From: Pseudocoprococcus catus
Lineage (GTDB): Bacteria; Bacillota; Clostridia; Lachnospirales; Lachnospiraceae
Length of the DNA stretch: 64,000 nt
Assembly: GCF_019734885.1 (NCBI RefSeq)
Contig: NZ_JAAXCM010000032.1
Location: forward strand, 1 to 64,000
Direction: 5' to 3'
In this document: positions 28,101 through 35,279 of the stretch, piece by piece
Numbering within the stretch: position 1 is the stretch's first letter
Layout of the letters: each line of letters starts with the position of its first letter
Notes under the pieces: model-generated
Told to the model about the DNA's origin: nothing
Database searches by the model: none
Seen by the model: only the letters and a program-made list of their open reading frames with translations
Program-made: the position numbers and the translations under genes

Positions 28101-28704
28101 AATGCTCTGCATACTCTGGCGGGATAGGCGGCGATACCTCGGTGAATAAATGCTGATAGGCTTTGATACGCCCATTCAGATATTTTTCCATAGCTGCCTT
28201 GTCTGCAAAGACTTTCCTTTCCTGTCCGGCGATTTTTGCCTGTCCGTAATTGTGGGGGCTGTTGGTGTAAATACTCCATGAAAGCGTCCACGAATAGGGA
28301 ATGGATTTCTCTTTTTCCCTGTCATACCGGGTATTCTCGGATATGTGGTAGCGCATTTGGTAGACGCGGTTGCTGATGTGCTTCCCGTAGTCCGTAGCTT
28401 CCCACTGGTTCGCGGTATGCGTAGCTTCGGGTGTCCTCACATACTCAATGGCTTTGTCAATGGCAAGGGTCTTTCCCGCCTGTTCGTCCCATGCCGCCGC
28501 CTGTTCTTGCAAGGCTTCAAAAGCTGCCTGTTCAGCCGCCGCGTATTCTTCCCGCAATGCCTGTAACTGTTCTAAGGGCAGGGCGGTAAGCCCGGAAAGG
28601 TCAGCGGTCTGTTCCTCAAAATAAATATTTCGCTCTATCCGCATACTGTCAGCCGGGTCTAACTTGTCACGCTCAAACATGGAGTAACCTTTTTTCTTTT
28701 CCAT
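25141..28704 (-). CDS. multidomain antirestriction-type protein (ArdA-like, ArdC-like, YodL, DUF4316)
   Basis: 1187 aa, start with AAAGGAGCG. In order: N-terminal domain of unknown type (1-230); acidic ArdA-like region (about 250-460) that could mimic DNA; ArdC-like ssDNA-binding domain and zincin with HEIAHAKLHD near residue 696; low-complexity acidic/Pro linker; YodL-like domain (about 915-1025); and a DUF4316 tail with KPSIRAQLRADK. It probably protects the incoming strand in the recipient. Domain calls are by eye; the ArdC zincin is the firmest. Confidence 0.72.
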   Translation of the reverse strand: MEKKKGYSMFERDKLDPADSMRIERNIYFEEQTADLSGLTALPLEQLQALREEYAAAEQAAFEALQEQAAAWDEQAGKTLAIDKAIEYVRTPEATHTANQWEATDYGKHISNRVYQMRYHISENTRYDREKEKSIPYSWTLSWSIYTNSPHNYGQAKIAGQERKVFADKAAMEKYLNGRIKAYQHLFTEVSPPIPPEYAEHFKVNGQLLPGYAIEGEERAQPTAEKAAPTTAEPPQDTEQRKERETINEQFSILIDSRSRFETGKPGGVWLPMPTTTEQLHAAMESVGITADNPQDFFINGYSSTEDCPFDLPLSVIQSASMDELNYFGKLLEMQSDGDKDKFAAAVTHGEYAGSMKDLINLAQNLDCYWLYPTVRSEEDYGYYLIDELDELELPEEAKKYFKYEEYGRDAVSKDKGQFTEQGYIYNNQNTFTEWYRGTENEIPKEYRVMSFPQPERGGQDKTFMDAAATEQTARTAAEQPQEPHPVIPIVLTAGKPAEKLKEITDRLEQGITELFDSERYKEYLKVMSKFHNYSFRNTVLIAMQKPDASLLAGFSAWKNNFERNVMRGQKGIKIIAPSPYKIKQEMQKIDPHTQKPIIGKDGKPVTEEKEITIPAYKVVSVFDVSQTEGKELPDIAVDELTGDVDRYKDFFAALEKTSPVPIAFENIEGGSHGYYHLEDKRIAINEGMSELQTLKTAIHEIAHAKLHDIDLNAPKDEQPRVDRRTREVEAESVAYTVCQHYGLDTSDYSFGYVAGWSSGRELSELKSSLETIRSAAAEIINSIDANFAELQKAQDKEQTAGQEQPTREGQEAAPQPEAPKKADTAGKEKPEAAPKEAFTPETIYRVRRNPYSDSRENSHLLQAYVTQENGRAKMGDVLYTGTPEKCRELMGQLKSGELTEGDVKQLYAKAQETAQTTGQDKDTFSIYQIKGGDETRDFRFEPYDRLQAAGNVVDKANYELVYSAPLAPETSLEDIYTRFNIDHPKDFKGHSLSVSDVVVLHQNGQDTAHYVDSVGFRQVPEFLQEQKQLTPDELTTGETIQTPRGTFHVTAMSREQIEAAGYGFHHQSDDGKYLIMGNGTRAFAVAAEQPEKANPLKHIEDTVEQNDNNFDGIINNTPTVDELEAKVKAGETISLVDLANAVKADKERGKEAKPEKKPSIRAQLRADKEKAQKKNAKQKLQDLERS

Positions 28705-28807
28705 TCATTCGCTCCTTTCTGAAATGGCGGCGCACCGCCGCGCTTTTGGGGTTCGCCCCGTACTACGGTGGGCTGTGCGTTATGCCAACAATTTTTTCAT
28801 TTTTTTA

Positions 28808-28907
28808 GAGGGTTTGGGAAACTTCCCAACAAGCAAAATCCCCGTCCGGCGCGTCAGCGGCAGGACAGGGATTTACGGAAGTGGGTACCCGCTTCCTATG
28901 CTTGCTA
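28808..28907 (-). repeat. oriT-like region, copy 2 (inverted)
   Basis: On the minus strand the 100 nt repeat both ends of copy 1: TAGCAAGCATAGGAAGCGGG with the GTACCCACTTCCGTA block, and TTGCTTGTTGGGAAG with TTTCCCAAACCCTC. The middle 35 nt differ. It lies between topB and the antirestriction gene, in opposite orientation to copy 1. Confidence 0.65.
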
Positions 28908-28916
28908 TTCAAGTTT

Positions 28917-31007
28917 TTAGTTCTTCTGTACTTCGATACGGTAGTTGACGTATTTCCCGCCAGTGTCAGCCAGAACGATAGTTCCGTCATAGGTCTTGCC
29001 TGTTTTCGGGGAATAGAGCTTCTTCACATTCACTTTGCCGGATTTAAGGAGCGCGGCGGCAATCTTCGCGGAAAAAGCGGTCTTGCGTTCCTCGAAAAAG
29101 CGGTCATTCTTCCACATGACAAAGGCACATTCTTTGTTGCTGCAATAATAGTTTTTCTTCCCCTCATGGACGGGGGAACCGCAACGGGGGCATTTGCCGA
29201 CAGAGGGCTTTTCCTCCCGGAACAAATCCTTTTTCCCGTCCAGTGCTGCGGCGTGTGTCTGCACAAGCTCCCGCGCCATAGCTTCAATGCCGGACAGAAA
29301 TTCGCCGGGGTCTGCGGCTCCCTTTGCTATCTGCGTCAGATTGTTTTCCCATTCTGCGGTAAGCTGCGGGGAAGTGAGCATATCCGGCAAGACTGATATA
29401 AGGGCGGCTCCGTTCTGCGTGGGGATAAGCTGCTTCCCCTTGCGCTCTGCAAAGCCGCCCTTTACCAGTTTTTCAATGACGGCGGCGCGGGTGGCGGGAG
29501 TGCCAAGCCCCCGGCGTTCCGCGTCCGGGTCGGTGTCCCCGTTCCCGGCTCGCTCCATAGCAGAGAGAAGCGACGCTTCGCTGTGGGGCTTCGGCGGCGT
29601 TGTGGTATGCTCCGTTACTTTTGCGGCGGGGTTAGGAAAGTTCTGTCCCTCGGAAAGCTCCGGCAGCGTCACGCCCTCATTTTCCCCGTCCTCTGCTTCG
29701 GGCTTATCTTTCAGCGTCGCCCGGTATCTGCGTTCAAGCTCTTTCCAACCCTCCGCAAGTACGGTCTTTCCCCTTGCGGTGAAGTCTGTCCCGGCGCATG
29801 AGAAAACCGCCGTAACCGCTTCATAAATATGCGGCTCGGCGGTGGCAAAAAGCAGACGCGCCCCCGCAAGGGTAAGGATATTCTTCTCGCTTTCCGGCAG
29901 CGCGTCCGGGTCAGCCTTTGCAAGCTCCATAGTGGGAATGATTGCGTGGTGGTCTGATACTTTCTTGCTGTCTAATACCTTTGCAATCTCCGGCGTGAAG
30001 TCCGCGCCCGCCATAAAGGGGAGCTTTTCGCAAAGCAGCGCGATAATGTCCGCTGCGGTGCCGCCCATGTCGTCAGTAAGAAAGCTGCTGTCCGTCCTCG
30101 GATAAGTAAGGAGCCGCTTTTCATAAAGGGATTGTGCAAGGTCAAGGGTCTGCTTTGCGGTGTAACCGAAAATGCGGTTCGTTTCCCGCTGCAAAGAGGT
30201 AAGGTCAAAGAGCTTTGGCGGGGCTGCGGTTTTCTTCTCTCTGGTAAGGGAAACGCATACCGCCTTTCCCGCTTCGCAAGCCCCTTTCAGCGCGTCGGCT
30301 TCTGCCTTGTCCGAAATCCTTTCGCTTGCCGCGTCCGCGCCGGATAAATCAAGGCGAACATGATAATATTTTTCTTTCTGGAAATGGGAGATAGCCGCGT
30401 CCCGGTCGGTGAGCATTTTTAAGGTCGGGGTCTGGACGCGCCCCACGTTCAAGGTCTTTCCATACAGGCAGGAGAAAAGCCGGGTGGCGTTAATGCCGAT
30501 AAGCCAGTCAGCCTTTGCGCGGCAGAGGGCGGACGCAAAGAGCGCGCCATAGTCCCGCCCGTCTTTGAGGGAAGCAAAGCCCGCCTTAATCGCCCCGTCC
30601 TCCATTGAAGAAATCCACAAGCGGCGCATGGGCTTCTTGCAGCCCGCCACTTCGTAGACAAAGCGGAAAATCAATTCACCCTCGCGCCCCGCGTCACACG
30701 CATTTACCACTTCGGAAACGTCGGCGCGGTGCATAAGCTCTTTAATGGTTTTGAATTGCTTCCCCTTGTCCGGGTCAACGGCGTACTGCCATTCCTCCGG
30801 CAGAATGGGTAAGCTGTCAAAACTCCATTTTTTATATTGCTCCCCGTAGGCGGCAGCTTCCGCAAGCTGTACCAAATGCCCGACGCACCATGAAATGAGG
30901 TAGCCGCCGCCCTCGATATACCCGTCCTGTTTCCCCTTAATGCCAAGCGCGGCGGCGATAGTCTGCGCCACGCTCGGCTTTTCTGCAATCACAAGTCTAA
31001 ATGCCAT
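28917..31007 (-). CDS. topB: DNA topoisomerase III (type IA)
   Basis: 696 aa. Toprim domain at the start (LVIAEKPSVAQTIAAAL and the acidic NACDAGREGELIFR), active-site Tyr in LTYPRTDSSFL, and a C-terminal zinc ribbon (CPRCGSPVHEGKKNYYC). It resolves linked strands during transfer or replication of the element. AAGGAGG precedes the ATG. Confidence 0.93.
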   Translation of the reverse strand: MAFRLVIAEKPSVAQTIAAALGIKGKQDGYIEGGGYLISWCVGHLVQLAEAAAYGEQYKKWSFDSLPILPEEWQYAVDPDKGKQFKTIKELMHRADVSEVVNACDAGREGELIFRFVYEVAGCKKPMRRLWISSMEDGAIKAGFASLKDGRDYGALFASALCRAKADWLIGINATRLFSCLYGKTLNVGRVQTPTLKMLTDRDAAISHFQKEKYYHVRLDLSGADAASERISDKAEADALKGACEAGKAVCVSLTREKKTAAPPKLFDLTSLQRETNRIFGYTAKQTLDLAQSLYEKRLLTYPRTDSSFLTDDMGGTAADIIALLCEKLPFMAGADFTPEIAKVLDSKKVSDHHAIIPTMELAKADPDALPESEKNILTLAGARLLFATAEPHIYEAVTAVFSCAGTDFTARGKTVLAEGWKELERRYRATLKDKPEAEDGENEGVTLPELSEGQNFPNPAAKVTEHTTTPPKPHSEASLLSAMERAGNGDTDPDAERRGLGTPATRAAVIEKLVKGGFAERKGKQLIPTQNGAALISVLPDMLTSPQLTAEWENNLTQIAKGAADPGEFLSGIEAMARELVQTHAAALDGKKDLFREEKPSVGKCPRCGSPVHEGKKNYYCSNKECAFVMWKNDRFFEERKTAFSAKIAAALLKSGKVNVKKLYSPKTGKTYDGTIVLADTGGKYVNYRIEVQKN

Positions 31008-31022
31008 GAAAAAATCCTCCTT

Positions 31023-31211
31023 TCAGCGTTCCGGCGCGGTGTGCTTCTTCTCCTGTGCCTGTTTCAGACAATAGCCGATACAGGGGGATTGCGCCTTATA
31101 AGGGCAACGCATACACGCCGGGGATTTTGGAACGGGCGGCGCACTGTCACGCCGCCCGGTGGGTCTTTGTACCATCATTTTTTCTAAAGGGTTTTCGGTA
31201 AAAAGCGTCAT
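31023..31211 (-). CDS. small Cys-containing element protein
   Basis: 62 aa with a cysteine pattern [16 protein letters not shown] that may bind metal. Common position before topB in Tn1549-like elements. It overlaps the gene before it by 4 nt. Function unknown. Confidence 0.55.
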   Translation of the reverse strand: MTLFTENPLEKMMVQRPTGRRDSAPPVPKSPACMRCPYKAQSPCIGYCLKQAQEKKHTAPER

Positions 31212-31909
31212 GCTTCCTCGTCCTCCTGTTCTTCATCAGAAAGCCCGTCCCCCTCGTCCTCGTCGTAATCGTCAAAATCGAAATCTTCAAGGTCGGTGTC
31301 GCCCTTGACGTTCTGCTTTGGCTTCATAAACTTAAAATAATAGAACGCGCCCCCGCCGCCAAGAAGTGCCACGACAAGGAAAAGCACAAGCCCGCCTGTA
31401 TTGCCTTTCTCTTTGGGCTGCTCTGTTGGTTTCTCGGTTTCCGGCTCCGCTTCCTTGCCGCTGCAAGCGGTCATGTTGTCCTTGCAGACAGGGCAGCTCA
31501 CATTTACCTTTCCGGCTTCGCATTTATCGGTGCAACTGCAAACGGCGGGCGGGGCTGCTTCGGTGCTTCCGTCCTCCATGAGTGCCATAAGGTCGGCTTC
31601 GTCCACTTGATTAAGGAAATGTACGGTGTCCTCGCCCTCGTCGTCCCGGTCGATAAGGATATAAAAGTAATTGCCGTTTTTGGTCGTCACTGTGATAAGC
31701 TGCTTGTTGCCGCCGAAATCGTCTACAAGGGTCGCGTTCCCGTCCGGGGTAAGGGGTTCTTCCTTTTCGGGTTCCTCATAGACAACGCCGCTGTCGTCGG
31801 TCGCGTCCTGTCCCTCCGGGGTCTGTGCAAAGGCGGTGACGGAAAAGCCGCCCGTCAGCATGAGGGCGGCGCAGAGTGCGGTCAAGGTTCTAAGGATTTT
31901 CTTATTCAT
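31208..31909 (-). CDS. DUF4366 (CD1107-type) secreted or membrane-anchored mating protein
   Basis: 233 aa from the ATG at 31,909 with GGAGGA upstream. It has a signal peptide (residues 1-29, cut near VTAFAQ), an extracellular domain with a Cys cluster ([11 protein letters not shown] ... [11 protein letters not shown]), one span ([20 protein letters not shown]) and an acidic cytoplasmic tail. A conserved part of the type IV secretion operon; exact role unknown. Confidence 0.78.
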   Translation of the reverse strand: MNKKILRTLTALCAALMLTGGFSVTAFAQTPEGQDATDDSGVVYEEPEKEEPLTPDGNATLVDDFGGNKQLITVTTKNGNYFYILIDRDDEGEDTVHFLNQVDEADLMALMEDGSTEAAPPAVCSCTDKCEAGKVNVSCPVCKDNMTACSGKEAEPETEKPTEQPKEKGNTGGLVLFLVVALLGGGGAFYYFKFMKPKQNVKGDTDLEDFDFDDYDEDEGDGLSDEEQEDEEA

Positions 31910-32180
31910 TCTCGGTGTCCTCCATTTCTTCGGTGTCGTGGTCTGCGGGTTCTGCGGGGTAGCCCGGCGCGGCTTCCATGCCCGGAATACCGCCGCCGGA
32001 AAGCATAGCGGAAAGCTCATGCGGGGAAAGGCGCATGGAGCGCACAAGCTGTACGATTTGCAGGTTTTCCGCTTCGGTTTTCTGCGCTTCAAGCCCCCTT
32101 AATCTGTTCTGGTACTCGGTGATTTTCTCGCGGGTCTTTGCAATCTCTTTGTCGATACGTTCAATTTTGTTCATAGCCAT
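31902..32180 (-). CDS. DUF4315 coiled-coil protein
   Basis: 92 aa from the ATG at 32,180 (AAAGGAG upstream). [18 protein letters not shown] and the following heptads form a coiled coil, then a helix [10 protein letters not shown] and an acidic tail. It always precedes DUF4366 in this element family. It overlaps that gene by 8 nt. Confidence 0.78.
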   Translation of the reverse strand: MAMNKIERIDKEIAKTREKITEYQNRLRGLEAQKTEAENLQIVQLVRSMRLSPHELSAMLSGGGIPGMEAAPGYPAEPADHDTEEMEDTENE

Positions 32181-32214
32181 CAATAAATTTCTCCTTTCTT
32201 TGCTCAAAAATATG

Positions 32215-34362
32215 TTAATTCCAGTTCATCAGCCCATAGCCTTTGATACAGGAGTAATTGACGGGGTAGCTCTTTATCTTGCAGGCGTCGCCGGAATTGC
32301 CCTCGACGGTATAGACGCGCTCCCCGTCCGTTCCGATAACAAGCCCCACATGGTCTGCGCTCCCGTCCCCGTCCCAGTCGAAAAAGATAGCGTCGCCGGG
32401 GGCGATATTCTCATAGCCCCTCGCGCCCCATTGCCCGCGTGACTGGAACCAGGGTACGCCCTGTGACTGGCACCCGGCAAAGCGCGGCTCGCTCTTTCCG
32501 GCTTGATTGTAGCACCATGAAACGAAACAGGCGCACCATTCCACGCGGCTGTTAAATCCGTACCAGCTCCAAAAGGGTCGCCCGCCCACGTTGCCGACTT
32601 GCCGCTTCGCAAGGTCTACAACGGCGGTGTTGCCGGGGCGTGTGCCGTTTACAAGCTGTACGCCGCTTAAATCCTCGGACGCGCCCATATCGGGGGAGCC
32701 GCCGCCGAAAATCAGCGGTTTGTTTCCGCTTGTTTCCAGATAGACGCGGTACATTTCAAGCTGCTGTGGCGTTAGAAGTTCCTCCGCAATCTCGGAAATG
32801 GGCTTGTTCGTCAGCTTCACGTTGAGGATATGGTACTCGTAGGGTACTTCCTCGGTGGTCGTTTCCCCTGTTTCCGGGTCTGTGCTTGTTTCTGTGCGGT
32901 AGCGGATTTCCGTTTCTTCTGTCAGCGTCAAAGTGTACTGCATGGCAAAGACGCGATTTAGCTCTGCCTGTGCGCTCTGCGGGGTGTAGGTCTGTAAAAG
33001 GGCGGTGAGGTAGGACGCTAACTCATGGGGGTTATGCCCGATACTGTCAAGGTCATAGCGGTATTCGTCATAGCCGGGGTGGGTGCTTTCGATATTGTCA
33101 ATCTGCTGCTGAAGCTCGTTTTCCTTTGCGGCGTAATTGTTCTCCGTCGCCACAAGGTCGCTGTCCTCCGACGTGTAGGAAGTCCCAAGTATGCCGTTCA
33201 TCAAGCCGGAGAACATGGAACCGCAAGAGGAAAGCCCCGCCGATACCATGATGAATAAGAGTAGCGCGGCAACGGCGATACATACGCCCGCCGGGTGCCG
33301 CCCTACAAAAGCGATTGCCTTTTTTGTTTCCTCGGCGGTCTTTTTTGCCGCCTTGCGGGTGTTCTCTGCGGCTTTCTGCGCCGTTTTTGCGCCGCCTTTC
33401 CTTGCCGACTTTGCATACTGCCGCTTGATTTGCTGCTTCTGCATGAAGCGGGAAAGGGGATTGCCCGCAATCTGCGGATTGTCATGCAGGGCTTTATGGT
33501 ACTGAAAATCCACATTCGCCTTGAACGCCGCTTTCTCTGCCTTTGCCGCCGCCCGGTAGGGTTTGAGCTTGTGGCTGTGGTAGCCCTCCTTGACTTTCCG
33601 CGCCCCGTACTTTGCGCCGCGCTCTGCCAGTTCTTCGGATTTGTGCGCCCCCTCAACGCCGGAATTGTCCTTTTCAACGGAATGTATCTTGTTGTGGACG
33701 AAAATACCCGCTTCCTGTGCGGGGCGGGATAGCGGGTTATTGTGGGGCTTATTCTTTCCTATGGGCTTTTCCTGTTCCTCAAAATGTAGGCGGGTCTTGC
33801 CTTTCCCGGTGGCTTCATCAAAGGTGCGCTCCCGTACAAGTTTCTTTTCTTTGGGGATAGCCGCCTTTGCCGCGTCCAGACGGTCGGCTGCTTTGTCCGA
33901 TTTTCGGATATACCTTTCAAGCTCCGGCGTTGCCCGTTCCTCGTCGGTAAACTGCAAGCGGGAAGATTTTTCTTTTGCTGTGGCTTCTGCCTGTGCTTTC
34001 CTCGCCGCCTTTTTGCTCGCCTTTCTGGTACGCGCCCCGTCGATACGTTCCAAGACGCGCTCGGCTGCTGCGGTGTCCTGTTCCCGTTCTGCCCCCGGCG
34101 CATGGGGAAGCGGCGGCGTGTCGGTTAAGGGCGGGGAAGTTGCGCCGCCCGGTAGGGGCTGCGCTGCCTGTTCCGGCTGCGGTGGGGCTTCGGTCTTTGC
34201 AAAGTCCGCGTCCCTTATCCGCTTGCTGATACGTTTCTTTTTCCCGGTAGCGGCGTTTACCTCGACAGCCCCCTCGCGGGTCATTTTCTGCGTGACTTTT
34301 TCACGCGCCTTATATTGTTTTATGTGTCTGTCCCTCCAATCCGCGCCCTTGCAAGGGCGCAA
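32215..34362 (-). CDS. membrane-anchored CHAP peptidoglycan hydrolase of the transfer system
   Basis: Up to 715 aa. Basic cytoplasmic region (1-345), one span near 350-375 (AGVCIAVAALLLFIMVSAGL), an extracellular helical part, and a C-terminal CHAP domain (about 575-715) with Cys in VEWCACFVSWCYNQAG and His in DHVGLVIGT. It is the VirB1-like wall-opening enzyme. The start is uncertain: 34,362 is a TTG inside the previous gene, and ATG at 34,284 is an alternative. Confidence 0.82.
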   Translation of the reverse strand: MRPCKGADWRDRHIKQYKAREKVTQKMTREGAVEVNAATGKKKRISKRIRDADFAKTEAPPQPEQAAQPLPGGATSPPLTDTPPLPHAPGAEREQDTAAAERVLERIDGARTRKASKKAARKAQAEATAKEKSSRLQFTDEERATPELERYIRKSDKAADRLDAAKAAIPKEKKLVRERTFDEATGKGKTRLHFEEQEKPIGKNKPHNNPLSRPAQEAGIFVHNKIHSVEKDNSGVEGAHKSEELAERGAKYGARKVKEGYHSHKLKPYRAAAKAEKAAFKANVDFQYHKALHDNPQIAGNPLSRFMQKQQIKRQYAKSARKGGAKTAQKAAENTRKAAKKTAEETKKAIAFVGRHPAGVCIAVAALLLFIMVSAGLSSCGSMFSGLMNGILGTSYTSEDSDLVATENNYAAKENELQQQIDNIESTHPGYDEYRYDLDSIGHNPHELASYLTALLQTYTPQSAQAELNRVFAMQYTLTLTEETEIRYRTETSTDPETGETTTEEVPYEYHILNVKLTNKPISEIAEELLTPQQLEMYRVYLETSGNKPLIFGGGSPDMGASEDLSGVQLVNGTRPGNTAVVDLAKRQVGNVGGRPFWSWYGFNSRVEWCACFVSWCYNQAGKSEPRFAGCQSQGVPWFQSRGQWGARGYENIAPGDAIFFDWDGDGSADHVGLVIGTDGERVYTVEGNSGDACKIKSYPVNYSCIKGYGLMNWN

Positions 34363-35279
34363 TACTCGGCGTTTATCTCAATGCCTATATAATGCCTGTC
34401 AAGCTGCTTTGCGGCTGCCCCCGTCGTGCCGCTGCCGAAAAAGGGGTCAAGCACAACGCCGCCTTTCGGACAGCCCGCCTTGATACAGGTTTCGGCAAGT
34501 TTTGGCGGGAACGCGGCGAAATGCCCGCCCTTGTAGGGAACGGTATTGATAAGCCACACGTCCCGCCTGTTCCGCATGGTCGGCATGAGGGCTTCGTCGT
34601 AGTAGCTGCCGCTTCGCGCCCGGTTAAGCCCCTGTACGTTCCCCTGTCCGGGTACTTCGTCCGCATATTTCTGTCCCGCGCTGCGCCCGGTGCGGTACCG
34701 CGCCGCCGTTGTGGGGGCTAACGGCTCGGCTATGGCGGCTGCGTCATAAAAATACTTCTTTGACTTCGTAAGCAGAAAGATATGTTCATAGCAGCGGGTA
34801 GGGCGGTCTTTCACGCTCTCCGGCATGGGGTTTTCTTTCTGCCAGATAATGTCGCTCCGTAAATACCACCCGTCAGCGCGTAGGGCAAAGGCTAAAAGCC
34901 AAGGGATACCGATTAAGTCCTTTTGTTTGCAGCCGGAAACGCGGTTGTTTCTTGCAATCTGCTGTCCGTTTCTGCCTTTCGGGTTCTTCGGGTCTGCATG
35001 GTAGCCTTTATTTCCTGTGCCGCAGTAGGTGTCCGCGATATTCAGCCAGAGCGTACCGTCAGAACGCAGTACCCGGCGCAGCTCGCGGAAAACCTCGGTC
35101 AGCCTGTCAATGTACTGCTCCGGCGTGTCCTCCCGCCCAATCTGCATATCAAGCCCGTAATCCCTAAGCGCATAGTAGGGCGGGCTTGTGACGCAACAGT
35201 GTACGCTTTCCTCTGGAAGCTCCCGCAAGGCATAGAGCGCGTCCCGGTTGATGATTGTGTCAGTTTTCAGCCCGTTCAT
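34320..35279 (-). CDS. orphan DNA methyltransferase (TSPPY type)
   Basis: 319 aa. Motif IV TSPPYYALRDYG near residue 32 precedes motif I DPFFGSGTTGAAA near 282, the beta-type order of amino-methyltransferases (N6-adenine or N4-cytosine). No restriction gene lies nearby. It probably marks the element's DNA against host restriction, together with the ArdA/ArdC protein. It overlaps VirB4 by 4 nt. Confidence 0.85.
   Translation of the reverse strand: MNGLKTDTIINRDALYALRELPEESVHCCVTSPPYYALRDYGLDMQIGREDTPEQYIDRLTEVFRELRRVLRSDGTLWLNIADTYCGTGNKGYHADPKNPKGRNGQQIARNNRVSGCKQKDLIGIPWLLAFALRADGWYLRSDIIWQKENPMPESVKDRPTRCYEHIFLLTKSKKYFYDAAAIAEPLAPTTAARYRTGRSAGQKYADEVPGQGNVQGLNRARSGSYYDEALMPTMRNRRDVWLINTVPYKGGHFAAFPPKLAETCIKAGCPKGGVVLDPFFGSGTTGAAAKQLDRHYIGIEINAEYCALARARIGGTDT

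Noticed and set aside
33590-34483. 297-codon plus-strand frame
   Set aside because: Antisense to the CHAP hydrolase and methyltransferase genes, which have strong motifs; GC-rich DNA gives such shadows.
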